Of a stretch of 64,000 bases of DNA, positions 21,245 to 30,188 are shown one piece after another. Where the stretch lies: the NCBI GenBank assembly GCA_036924085.1, contig JAVGWX010000005.1, forward strand, positions 82,264,666 through 82,328,665, in the 5' to 3' direction. Positions within the stretch are counted from its first letter, which is position 1. Each line of letters starts with the position of its first letter. The notes under the pieces were generated by a model. The model was not told the origin of the DNA and searched no databases. It worked only from the letters and a program-made list of their open reading frames with translations. The position numbers were made by a program, and so were the translations under genes. This DNA comes from Ariolimax columbianus. Taxonomy: Eukaryota > Mollusca > Gastropoda > Stylommatophora > Arionidae.

Positions 21245-21547
21245 ATAATAATACAATAAAAAATGCACGCACAATATTTTATTGCTGCAATACAGTAAAT
21301 TACATTTAAAATATTCAAAGTAGAAAGTAAAATACATAGCAATATGGACAATGAACATGTGGTTATGCATGTGCACTATATGGGAGAAATTGTGAGAATT
21401 ATTGCTTGAAGGAAAAGGTTGCATGACTGAATAGTCATTTTGTGGACCATGATTCGTTACAATAAGTGTGATCATGTCATTCCACTGGTGGTAATCAACG
21501 AGGATCGATTGTGTAACAATCAAACATGCCCAGGTTCAGTCATTTTT
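21243..21547. other. AT-rich sequence, no gene seen
   Basis: About 300 bases of AT-rich DNA between the microsatellite and the 50-bp array. The 153-codon minus-strand frame owes much of its length to the microsatellite and has no domain features. Confidence 0.5.
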
Positions 21548-21850
21548 CTAAAATGTATTGTATAGCTTCCCATTGTGTTGTTTTAGAAACACAGAAAAAA
21601 AAATTTGACTTTGTAGCTTCTCAATGCGTTGTTTGGGAAACACGGAAAAAATACTTTGACTTTGTAGCTTCCCAATGTGTTATTTGGAAACACGGATAAA
21701 ATACTTTGACTTTGTAGCTTCCCAATGTGTTATTTGGAAACACGGATAAAATACTTTGACTTTGTAGCTTCCCAATATGTTGTTTGGAAACACGGATAAA
21801 ATACTTTGACTTTGTAGCTTCCCAATGTGTTGTTTGGAAACACGGAAAAA
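21548..21850. repeat. 50-bp tandem repeat, about 6 copies
   Basis: Units of CTTCCCAATGTGTTGTTTGG, AAACACGGATAAAATACTTT and GACTTTGTAG. The outer copies are the most diverged. Confidence 0.93.
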
Positions 21851-22126
21851 GACAATTACTTTTTGACGTTTCCAATCCCCTGGAAAGCGAGTTTTTTTTT
21901 TCTCTTTTGCTTCCACCGTGACAAATATTGTAGTGTACATGTTTCTACAGTTGATTTGTGTCTCCATTTGGGTGTTGGTGAAGGGAGCCGTTCGGAGTAG
22001 TAGTTTCTTCTGCAATTCTGAAATTGATGAACAATCAAGAAGATGGTGTTTGAATGTTTCCGCTTGTCCCTAACTATGTTTGAAGTATGTTCCGCGGTCT
22101 CTCCGTGTAGATGTTTTGTTTAACAG

Positions 22127-22140
22127 TACATGCCTTATTC
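22127..22140. repeat. Target-site duplication of the rRNA chimera, left
   Basis: TACATGCCTTATTC is repeated exactly at 25668-25681. This copy directly abuts the (GAA)n tail, written as TTC repeats on the plus strand. Confidence 0.9.
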
Positions 22141-22320
22141 TTCTTCTTCTTCTTCTTCATCGTACGCTGTTTACAGCGATATTTACGTTGCACTGATTTA
22201 ATTTGTTAGCCAGTGGCTCAGTGCATCCGATTTCAACAGGCGTTTCTGTAGGGTTGCCCTCCTTAGCCTTTGGCTGTCCCCAGCCTAACTGCAAGGCAGC
22301 AGTTGTTTTTGGTCAGAGTT
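22141..22320 (-). other. LINE/SINE-like 3' tail of the rRNA chimera
   Basis: The minus strand carries GTTGAAATCGGATGCACTGA, AAATATCGCTGTAAACAGC and GCGTACGATGAAGAAG. The first two blocks parallel the LINE-B core (TGAAGTCGGATGTGTTGG, then CAAGCTGTAAAC), and the last resembles the LINE-A end. GCTGTAAACAGC can form a small hairpin. This is the likely recognition site for reverse transcription. Confidence 0.7.
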
Positions 22321-22774
22321 GTCTCTCTTGGGAAGTTGTCTTGCAGGACTATCGAGTCTTCCCTACTCGTGTCTATAGCGTTTGGCAATGATATGATGGA
22401 CTATGTACTAGTTTGTACTATCCCGGAAGAGAGGCAGTCCAGTGTGACTTTTTCCCAGGATCGTCACGTCCTGCCAGAATCGTAGCATATGCATATGAGT
22501 GAGGTATCTTTTTGCTCGCTCTATTTTCTCGGCTCATCTGCAGTGATGGTACGCCTAGCATTCCCCGCCACCCGGGAGCTTGCCACCATAGGACAGGAGG
22601 TGCAATGTCCGCTGGACTGCATCTCTTCTGCGTCCATTGGAATGACTGATAGCAGACAGATGCAAAGAGCGAGGAAGGAGTGCATTTTACCAGGTGCATT
22701 CCTGCGGCTCGATCGGGCCGGGACACAGCCCCAGCCATGTCGTAGCCTCCCATCTCAGCGGTGCTGAGATTTTG

Positions 22775-22870
22775 GGCGGGATTCTGGCTTAGAGGCGTTC
22801 GGCCGTAATCCCTCAGATGGTAGCTTATCAGCCAAGCACGTGGACCAAATGTCAGCGACCTGTGATTTCT
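22775..22870 (-). pseudogene. 28S rRNA 3'-region fragment d
   Basis: The minus strand reads CGTGCTTGGCTGATAAGCTA, CCATCTGAGGGATTACGGCC, GAACGCCTCTAAGCCAGAAT and CCCGCCC. This matches the 28S region just downstream of the sarcin-ricin loop, with several substitutions and a gap. It is one of four related 28S-derived pieces in the chimera. Confidence 0.8.
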
Positions 22871-23204
22871 CTCGAAATAGTGCATTTGGCCAGGTGACAA
22901 GCCTAGTCTTGCACGGAGATGTTGTCCGCCTAGGGAGCGGACATGGTCAAGGGTTGAGTCTCAGCAGTTCACGGTGAGGTAGCTGATCTACTGCTTAGGG
23001 CACCCGACCGAGAACTAAGTCTTCTACAAATGATTTCATTTCTCATCGCCGTATGGGGTGAATATCGAGCAGCTTCCCGCCCGCTTTTATCAGCGGGCGG
23101 CAGAGACCTCATTCTGCGGCTTGACCGGGCGGGGCTGGAGCGTGACCCCGAGGACCCCTCCATGTCGAAACCTCCCTTTGCATTCGTGCTGGGCTGCTTT
23201 TGGG

Positions 23205-23405
23205 CGGGTTTTTTTGGCTTAGAGGCGTTCGGCCATAATCCCTCACCTCGAACCGTTGGCTTATCCGCCTAGTACGTGAACCAAAATGTCTGCGGCTCCT
23301 CTCGGGCTTAGCAGGATTACCGTAGCAGAGCATTGTCATTTGTAGGGTAAAGCTGACCTGTCTTCAGAGGGTCTATTTCCAGCACCCGTTCAATATTAGC
23401 CAGAC
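23205..23405 (-). pseudogene. 28S rRNA fragment c with sarcin-ricin loop region
   Basis: On the minus strand it runs from GGCTAATATTGAACGGGTGC and CAGGTCAGCTTTACCCTAC, through GGTAATCCTGCTAAGCCCGA and GAGGAGCCGCAGACATTTTGG, to GGGATTATGGCCGAACGCCT and CTAAGCC. The order matches the 28S 3' domain. The sarcin-ricin GAGA is kept, but the loop flank is changed (AAGCCCGAGAGG rather than AGTACGAGAGG), as expected of a pseudogene. Confidence 0.82.
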
Positions 23406-23464
23406 CGTATCAATAGAGGGCTTTTAGTTTGTCAATGGCAGTTTGTTTCTGGAGCCTGCGATTT

Positions 23465-23580
23465 CTGCAGGGTGAAGACCAGATTACCGTATCAGGCGCT
23501 CTTTCATTTGGGGGTTTGGAGACTGACCTGTCTTCCGTGGGTCTAATACCAGCACATGTTCACTATTAGACCCTCCGAAG
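23465..23580 (-). pseudogene. 28S rRNA fragment b
   Basis: The minus strand has GGGTCTAATAGTGAACATGT, GCTGGTATTAGACCCACGG and AAGACAGGTCAGTCT, a degenerate repeat of fragment c's beginning. A decayed GATACGGTAATCTGGTCTT block follows. Confidence 0.72.
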
Positions 23581-23614
23581 GTGCTCTCTTTTGACAGTCA
23601 TTCTACACTATTGG

Positions 23615-23675
23615 CGTGTTTAGTCAATTTTAGCCTCAGGCTCCACTCCTGGTAGTGCTCTTCCGTCAATTCCTT
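23615..23675 (-). pseudogene. Duplicated 60-nt 18S segment
   Basis: The minus strand reads AAGGAATTGACGGAAGAGCA, CTACCAGGAGTGGAGCCTGA and GGCTAAAATTGACTAAACAC. This is a diverged copy of the 3'-most 18S sequence at 23809-23880 and stops at almost the same point (CTAAACACG). Confidence 0.85.
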
Positions 23676-23723
23676 TACCAAACACTGGATGCAGACCAAC
23701 CGAGCCACAGAGAGCATAACCCC

Positions 23724-23775
23724 AGATTTCTGAGGGTCTAAATCCAGCACCAGTTCCATATTAGAACCCAGAAAA
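23724..23775 (-). pseudogene. 28S rRNA fragment a
   Basis: The minus strand reads GTTCTAATATGGAACTGGTG, CTGGATTTAGACCCTCAGAA and ATC. It resembles the 28S CTAATAGGGAACGTGAGCTG and GGTTTAGACCGTCGTGAGAC region and is paralogous to fragments b and c. Confidence 0.7.
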
Positions 23776-23808
23776 GTGGTCTCGGCATGTCAGTCATTTC
23801 AGTGTTGG

Positions 23809-23832
23809 CCGTGTTTAGTCAAATTAAGCCGC

Positions 23833-23870
<38 letters not shown>

Positions 23871-25034
23871 CAAGTTTCAGCTTTGCAACCATACTTCCCC
23901 CGGAACCCAAACACTTTGGTTTCCCGGAAACTGCCCGCAGAGTCATCGAAGCAACTCCTGCGGATCGCTAGTCGGCATCGTTTATGGTCAGAACTACGAC
24001 GGTATCTGATCGTCTTCGCGCCTCTGACTTTCGTTCTTGATTAATGAAAACATTCTTGACAAATGCTTTCGCAGTAGCTCGTCTTGCGGCGATCCAAGAA
24101 TTTCACCTCTAACGCCGCAATACGAATGCCCCCGTTTGTCCCTGTTAATCATTACCTCCAGTTCCGAAAACCAACAAAATACAACCGAGGTCCTATTCCA
24201 TTATGCCATGCACCATTATTCAGGCAGCCGAGGCCTGCTTTGAACACTCTAATTTTTTCAAAGTAAACGCGCCGGCCACCCAGGACGCTCAGCGAAGAGC
24301 ACCCGTGGGAGAGAGCCGGCAGACGGTAGGGCAGTGAACCGGCGCGAGCCGGACCGCCCGCCTGCGCCTGAGATTCAACTACGAGCTTTTTAATTGCAGC
24401 AACTTTAATATACGCTATTGGAGCTGGAATTACCGCGGCTGCTGGCACCAGACTTGCCCTCCAATAGATCCTCGTTAAAGGGTTTAAAGTGTACTCATTC
24501 CAATTACGGGGCCTCGAAAGAGTCCCGTATTGTTATTTTTCGTCACTACCTCCCCGTGCCGGGAGTGGGTAAGTTGCGCGCCTGCTGCCTTCCTTGGATG
24601 TGGTAGCCGTTTCTCATGCTCCCTCTCCGGAATCGAATCCTGATTCCCCGTTACCCGTTACAAACATGGTAGGCATGTCACGTACCATCGACATTTGATA
24701 GGGCAGACATTTGAAAGATGCGTCGCCGGCACATGAGGCCATGCGGTCAGCACAAAGTTATCCAGAGTCACCAGTGGGGACGCCGCAACCCCGCGAGGGG
24801 AAACGACGATTGGTTTTGAACTAATAAAAGCGCTCTTTCCGCGAGGGTCGGAGCTTGGTAAGCATGTATTAGCTCTAGAATTGCCACAGTTATCCAAGTA
24901 GGATCGTGTCATCTAAGGAACCTCGACTGATTTAATGAGCCATTCGCGGTTTCACCGTGAGACAGTGTGAACTTAGACATGCATGGCTTAATCTTTGAGA
25001 CAAGCATATGACTACTGGCAGGATCAACCAGATA
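23809..25034 (-). rRNA. 18S rRNA, 5' two-thirds (truncated)
   Basis: The minus strand starts TATCTGGTTGATCCTGCCAG, close to the eukaryotic 18S 5' end, and includes universally conserved blocks such as GTGCCAGCAGCCGCGGTAAT, GAGGTGAAATTCTTGGATCG, TCAGATACCGTCGTAGTTC and GGAATTGACGGAAGGGCACC. It ends at GACTAAACACGG, where the normal sequence would be GACTCAACACGGG. About 1.2 kb of a roughly 1.8-kb molecule is present, with few visible changes (for example TATCTGG for TACCTGG). The 3' third, ITS1, 5.8S, ITS2 and most of 28S are missing. The copy lies inside the duplication-bounded insertion, so it is a retroposed pseudogene and not a working rDNA unit. Confidence 0.95.
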
Positions 25035-25667
25035 TCTGTCGGAGACGTACGTACAGCACACACCGGTCGGCGGAGGAAGGGTGTGTAAAAAGCCTCGCTG
25101 GGACGGCCGCAGGGACCGACTGACGGGACGGACGGACGGTTTGTTCCACCCGTCCCTCACTCCGTCGACCTAGGACCGCCTGACAGGGGCCTCCCACACG
25201 CACCAGACGACCGACCGACCGGGCTCGCTCGAGGAGGGATGGCAGCGCTCTGTGCAGAACGGATCCCAACGACCTCGGCGATGAATTTCACTGGGACTAG
25301 AGACAATTTGGCCTGCCGGCCTGCACTTCTCCGTAGGAGAACGCAGGGCCTCGAGGCAACGATTCCTGCTTTCCATTTGCCGGTCACAAGCTCTTTGCGA
25401 GAGTCGGACCACCAGCGAGACGTACTGTCGAGCTCTGCTATAAGCCTTAGATAAATCACCACGGACGGACCACGTTTCCTGATACGGACCAGACGAGCGC
25501 ACCTCGGTGGAGGAGCCACTACAACAAACCGCACCCAATTCGCTTTACGGGGAAAGGCAGGCGAGCGTTTTCCGCAAGCCCGCGCTATCGCTCCGCCTGG
25601 CGGGACTGAGATCGCTTTACGAACACTGGTTGAAATTGAGTCGCTGCGGCGAGACAACTACCCCAGA
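25035..25667 (-). other. 5' external transcribed spacer of rDNA
   Basis: This GC-rich 633-bp segment lies immediately upstream of the 18S 5' end on the same strand. It has GACGG/ACCG-type simple-sequence stretches (ACCGACCGACCGG, GACGGACGGACGG) typical of transcribed spacers. It stops exactly at the target-site duplication. If the RNA was full length at its 5' end, 25667 may mark the Pol I start. The assignment rests on position and composition. Confidence 0.78.
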
Positions 25668-25681
25668 TACATGCCTTATTC
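25668..25681. repeat. Target-site duplication of the rRNA chimera, right
   Basis: Exact copy of 22127-22140 (TACATGCCTTATTC), abutting the 5' spacer end of the insertion. Base composition drops from GC-rich to AT-rich across it. Confidence 0.9.
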
Positions 25682-26759
25682 GAAACTTGACAATTGCTCT
25701 GGTCTCTTGGGCTAAAGTTGCTGATTCTAACATTTGGATTTGGCTGAGACACGTCTGCATACATAGATCTAGCAGTCACATCTGTAGCACATCGGTGTGT
25801 TAGTTATCGTATGTGGCTGTTGAAGATTATGTTTGTGGTTAGTGAGGATGTTGGCCTGTGACCTGCTTGCTTCTGTTGAAGTACAAAGCAATAACGACGA
25901 GATATAGAGCTGCGTGGGCAGAATATGAGAATAACTTGACAATTATGGTGTATCTAAATACAATCTCAATTTACTCATGGGTTAATTATATGGATGAATA
26001 TCTTTCCAATACGTATGACTGTGTCGTTCTAAATGTTGTGATCAGCAAAGATTGGTTTTATGAACTTCAAACGTATTTAGATTGTATAATTGCCCCATCA
26101 TGTACTTTGTAACCTGTTACTGTGGCGTTATGAAACATGGAGCGCAAAACAGAAGCAACAAAAGGTACTAGCTTACATAAACCTTGCGTGTGCAGAATAG
26201 AGCAGTTGGAATTGTATGATAAGATTACTAATGTAAACTGTTGGTAACAACCAGACATACCTCAGTGAAATGTGAGGTGAGGAGGAGAAGACGAAGGCGA
26301 TGGATGTCGTACATTATGCAAATAAGCTAAATAGTTTAGAAGAAATCTCCGTTCTGGATTCCCATGACAAGAAAAGGAACAAAACAGTTTAGAAGAAATC
26401 TCCGTTCTGGATTCCCATGACAAGGGAAGTAACAAAACAAACATAGAGAAGAGAGCTTAGACAATCCAAAAGGATGCATGAAAGATAGGAACAGAGGTGG
26501 GGCACATGACAAAGGACAAAATTACTTTGTGTACTTGTTGAATACTGACGCTGCGTGGGAAGTTACAATCAGTGCCATGGAAAGTACTTTGTAGCTTGAT
26601 GATAGGAAGACTGAGAGGAATTAGTTGGCGAACGACTGCGGGACAAGCAAACTGACTTCTACCTGCAGATATCGTGCATCGACCAAATCTTCACCCTCTG
26701 AATAATTCTAAAAAAGTTGGTAGATATTAATTCACAAAAAATGACAAACTTAATCAATT
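25682..26759. other. No gene supported; one 53-bp duplication
   Basis: Apparently unique AT-rich sequence. At 26330-26436 a 53-base unit containing AGTTTAGAAGAAATCTCCG and TTCTGGATTCCCATGACAAG occurs twice in tandem. No coding frame was recognised. Confidence 0.55.
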
Positions 26760-27382
26760 TTCACAAGCCATTCGATAATCTACACGGACTATCACTGGAA
26801 ATCCCTAAAAGACCTGTATTTCGCAGATAATCCAGAACTCCTGCAGGAGAAGATAGACCAACTCTTCCACATTGAAAACCAGATAGGGCTTGAGAAAAAC
26901 GTCTTTAAAACTAACACCATGGATCTCAGACACATAATGACTGATGTCCAGCTCAATGACCTAGTGATAAAGAAAGTTGATAATTTCACTTATTTAGGCA
27001 GTAAAATGTTGCAAAAGGAGAAACAGCAAAGGAAATTTTCATCCCATTCACCTTGGCCCCCAATGCCTTCAATCAACTAACGAATGTTGTGAAATCTAAA
27101 TCACTAAGTAAACGTATCAAACTCAGAAACCTTCAATATCACGTCATCTTAGTGATCATATGTACTTGTGAAAGCTGGAGAATGACAAAGACGCTCTATA
27201 GGTTGAGTTCACTTGAAAATAAATTCCTTAGTCGTCGTCTGTTGGACTCTGGCTGGGAAGAAGTCTTGACTACAGAGCAAATACGTCTGCAGTCCAACAA
27301 AAATGATGTTTCTAATGTCATCACGGAAAGACGTTGGTGGTACACCGGCACGTGCTGTGGATAAGCAATAAAAGACTCACAG
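26760..27382 (+). pseudogene. LINE-H reverse transcriptase C-terminal remnant
   Basis: The plus strand reads KKVDNFTYLGSKM, then APNAFNQLTNVVKSKSLSKR, CESWRMTKTLYRLSSLENKF and ITERRWWYTGTC across several frames. These are decayed forms of the TYLGS, LLYACESW and RRWRYIGH blocks that follow the catalytic core in invertebrate LINEs. Many frameshifts and stops are present. The remnant is interrupted by SINE-2 and resumes at 27671. Confidence 0.75.
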
Positions 27383-27393
27383 TACAGGCGATT

Positions 27394-27659
27394 AGGGAGA
27401 CGCGTAGCGTAGTGGTTAGCGCGCTGGCTTCCCATCTGAGCGGTCCTGGGTTCATTCCCCAGTTGAGGCGGTAATGTTTTTTCGGACCGTAATGGCTCCC
27501 GGGTCGACCCAGCCTTAAATGAGTTCAGTCCGGGAAGTGAAAGCGGCGAGGGAGAGGAGATGGCTACCGCCCTCATATAGCCGAGCCTTTGAAAAGTGAG
27601 ATCGCTAACAACTCACACCCCTACGGCGGTAAATGCTATGGGCTACTTTACTTTACTTT
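27394..27659 (+). mobile_element. SINE-2, tRNA-derived, (CTTTA)n-like tail
   Basis: TACAGGCGATT flanks the 266-bp unit (27383-27393 and 27660-27670). The 5' end is tRNA-like, with GCGTAGTGGTTAGCGCGCTGG in the A-box region and GGGTTCATTCCCC near the B box. The body includes CCGGGTCGACCCAGCCTTAA, which recurs at 54415-54480. It ends in ACTTTACTTTACTTT. Confidence 0.9.
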
Positions 27660-27670
27660 TACAGGCGATT

Positions 27671-27780
27671 GTTTGGAAAGAGCGAAAAAAGGGAGCAGGG
27701 TAGATCCAGAGAGATTCTACGCTGAACAATCACCAGGAAGGGTGCAATCATTGAACTGTACAGGCAAGAACCAGATATAT
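27671..27780 (+). pseudogene. LINE-H remnant, downstream part
   Basis: Reading across SINE-2, RLTVQAI joins LFGKSEKREQG and then ITRKGAIIEL, consistent with the basic C-terminal tail of a LINE protein. The join exactly at the duplicated TACAGGCGATT supports SINE insertion into a pre-existing LINE remnant. Confidence 0.55.
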
Positions 27781-28495
27781 ATATATATACACAATTGGGT
27801 ATTGAGTTCAAATGGTGATGGAAGTAAAAAAAAAAAAAAGCCGATCGACAAGGGATGCGACCCGCCGCCTTCTTGTCAGCAAAAAGACATAGAAACTATT
27901 AGCACGCGAGTTTCAATAAATATAAGTTAGAAGAGAACAATGTTGTCGGAGATTCACATTCAACCCAGTGAATCACACATTAAAAACGAAAGTAATAAAG
28001 TGTTATGTTCAATTGCCATTTCTGTGTTGGCGTAAGAGCATGGACAATGAACACGTTTAAAGACAAGAATTGACGCATTTAAAATGTGGACACGCAGAAG
28101 AATGGTGTGCATCTCCTATACAGAAAAGAAAACAAAGAAGGAAGTCTTGCTGATACTGTGGATACAAAAGAATATTTATAAACGATATCAGATTCTGATA
28201 GTTCAGATTTTTATGTCACATAAAAAAGCCTTTCCACGTTATTGAAAAAAATACTGGAAGGAAAAGTGGAGGGCAGACGTGCCAGAGGTAAATAAACAAC
28301 ACGATAAATGGAAATGTAAAACCAAGAGATTGACAGCGAAAACCCTGGCAGATTTGACCATCAAAGCATAAGAGACAGATGACGCTGGAGATCAATTGCA
28401 GTCGATCTTAGGCTTTAGAGTTGGACACTTAATAAAATTGAACATATCCTTAACCGGAGAAGTTGTGTAGCGAAGTCATGAGTGACATGGTTCCC
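27781..28495. other. No gene supported
   Basis: A short AT repeat (27776-27789), an A-run (27826-27839) and AT-rich unique sequence. No frame longer than noise is convincing. Confidence 0.5.
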
Positions 28496-29095
28496 AACCA
28501 AGGCATGCATGTGTTCGGGTTCAGCAATGCAGTGTCTTTATGGGAAGACATGCATGTATTCAGGTTCAGCAATTCAGTGCTTCTATGGGAAGACATGCAT
28601 GTGTTCAGGTTCAGTAATGCAGTGTCTCTATGGGAAGACATGCATGTGTTCAGGTTCAGCAATTCAGTGCTTCTATTGGAAGACATGCATGTTTTCGAGT
28701 TCAGCAATGCAGTGCTTATATTTAAAGACTTACACGTGTTCGGGTTTAGTAATGCAGTTTCTCTATGGGATGACATGCATGTGTTCTGGTTAGATCCGCA
28801 ATGCAATGCCTCTATGGGAAGACATGCATGTGTTCGGATTCAGCAATAAAGTGCTACTATGGGAGGACATACGCGTGTTCAGGTACAGCAATGCTGTGTC
28901 TCTATGGGAAGTCATTCGTGTGTTTAGGCTCAGCAATGCAGTGCCTCTATAGGAAGATATGCTTGTGTTCTGGTTGGTTCAGCAATGCAGTGTCTTTATG
29001 GGAAGACATGCATGTGTTCGGATTCAGCAATAAAGTGCTTCTATGGAAGACACTCATGTGTTCTGGTTCACCAATGCAGTGTCTATATGGGAAGT
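28496..29095. repeat. 45-bp minisatellite, about 13 copies
   Basis: Units contain GACATGCATGTGTTCAGGTT, CAGCAATGCAGTGTCTCTAT and GGGAA. ATGCAT palindromes recur once per unit. Frames open on both strands reflect the multiple-of-three period. Confidence 0.93.
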
Positions 29096-29099
29096 AAAC

Positions 29100-29306
29100 T
29101 CATTTGAATAATACATACCCGGTTCAAATGAACACACCATTCAACATGCACACATTACAACAAAACTTCAAACCTTAAAGAGGAATTGTTGAACAGTTGG
29201 ACGGACGCGTTTAATGTGCTTGCAATGTACAAAGAAATGACACACCAAAACAACACATTTGACATCATCAACAAATTAAAATGTACGGAGCAGAGCATAA
29301 CGTTTT
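29100..29306 (+). pseudogene. LINE-B coding remnant, upstream piece (tentative)
   Basis: The frame reads EELLNSWTDAFNVLAMYKEM and FDIINKLKCTEQSITF. It rejoins RTEHIRLNKYMN at 30189 when the inserted material between the AAATAAGGACAG repeats is removed. The reading is decayed; assignment rests mainly on this join. Confidence 0.5.
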
Positions 29307-29318
29307 AAATAAGGACAG

Positions 29319-30023
29319 TATTCAAGCAATTTCAGAGCAGAGGCACTGAGGGCGGCAGTGGAAGAAATGGTGACGCATAAAGAAAATGAAAGCCATATAG
29401 TCCTGCTTACAGATGCTCTCGCCGTAGTCACAGTGCTAAAAAGCCAGAAAAACACTGAGCTTAATGACTTACGAGCAGCACTCTGCAAACTGTGCCAGCA
29501 GTCCGCACCAAAAATGGTAGTGGCACAGTGGGTCCCATCACACTGCAACATCCAAGGCAACGAGGAGGCAGACAGACTGGCAAAAGAAGGTGCAAGACTA
29601 CCACAAACAGATACTAGTATGACGTACGAAGAGTCAAAACAGCTTATCAAAGCCAGATACATGACCAAATGGGAAACCGAACATACTGGTTACACCAAAA
29701 ATGATGCCTATTACCAGTTGAACAGAAGAGAGCAGGTCGTTGTCTTCAGACTTCGCACTGGCCACAATAGACTGAGATACCACCTATTCAACAAATTGAA
29801 GATAGATGGTACCGACGAATGCCCGTGCGGTACCGGTAAAATGACCGCTGAACATCTGCTGCAGAACTGCCCGACATACGAGGATCAGAGAGAGCAGATG
29901 TGGCCATCACCAGTGGAACTGCAAGACAAGCTCTATGGCAGTGTCGACAGCCTCAGGATGACCGCCGCTTTTTTCGAAAAAATAATGGTTACTGTCTGAC
30001 TGCGTACGAAGAAGAAGAAGAAG
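29319..30023 (+). mobile_element. LINE-A copy 4, 5'-truncated
   Basis: A 0.7-kb LINE-A 3' fragment with a (GAA)n tail at about 30008-30023. AAATAAGGACAG precedes it (29307-29318) and AAATAAAGACAG follows (30024-30035), a 12-bp duplication with one mismatch. It is inserted in LINE-B sequence. Confidence 0.88.
29330..29999 (+). pseudogene. LINE-A RNase H C-terminal fragment
   Basis: An open frame covers the last part of RNase H and the CPCGTG/EHLLQNCP motif. The first catalytic block (TDGS) is absent, and a short deletion removes residues in the FRAEAEAL block. Substitutions relative to copy 1 include KMVVAQWVPS and KIDGTDECPC. It is a dead fragment. Confidence 0.85.
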
Positions 30024-30035
30024 AAATAAAGACAG

Positions 30036-30176
30036 CTTGCTGAAGTCGGATGCGTCGGATCGAAAGTCAAGCTGTAAACTACGACACAACGCATTCCGTT
30101 CTCTGAACTACATTCTGCTACTTAGGCACGTGTCAGAGTATGGTAGTGGGAGATTGAGAACGAACGAAGCCAAACC
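30036..30176 (+). mobile_element. LINE-B short 3' copy, nested
   Basis: Begins in the LINE-B core (CTTGCTGAAGTCGGATGCG) and runs through GTAAACTACGACACAACGC to GGGAGATTGAGAACGAACGA without a long (GAA)n tail. It lies between AAATAAAGACAG (30024-30035) and AAATAAGGACAG (30177-30188), so a second insertion used the same target word. Confidence 0.8.
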
Positions 30177-30188
30177 AAATAAGGACAG

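Larger units (their letters stand above)
22141..25667 (-). mobile_element. rRNA-derived retroposed chimera (ETS-18S-28S pieces-LINE-like tail)
   Basis: A 3.53-kb minus-strand unit bracketed by a perfect 14-bp duplication and ending in a (GAA)n tail. In transcript order it has a GC-rich 5' external transcribed spacer (25667-25035), 1,226 nt of near-canonical 18S rRNA (25034-23809), decayed duplicated pieces of 18S and the 28S 3' region (about 23800-22770), about 450 nt of uncertain origin, and a LINE-like 3' tail (about 22320-22141). Its last bases, GCGTACGATGAAGAAG, resemble LINE-A termini (GCGTACGAAGAAG). These are signs of target-primed reverse transcription of an rRNA-containing RNA by LINE machinery. 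A misassembly of rDNA is possible but would not explain the matching duplication and tail. Confidence 0.88.

Noticed and set aside
22418..22900. 160-codon minus-strand frame in the rRNA chimera
   Set aside because: It runs through recognisable 28S-derived sequence (CGAACGCCTCTAAGCC), so it is a chance open frame in rRNA-derived DNA.
23809..25667. Functional rDNA unit
   Set aside because: The 18S is truncated, 5.8S and most of 28S are absent, and the segment lies within an insertion bounded by a target-site duplication and a (GAA)n tail.
27589..27930. 113-codon plus-strand frame
   Set aside because: It starts inside SINE-2, crosses its duplication into LINE-H debris, and continues through an A-run; no single element would encode it.
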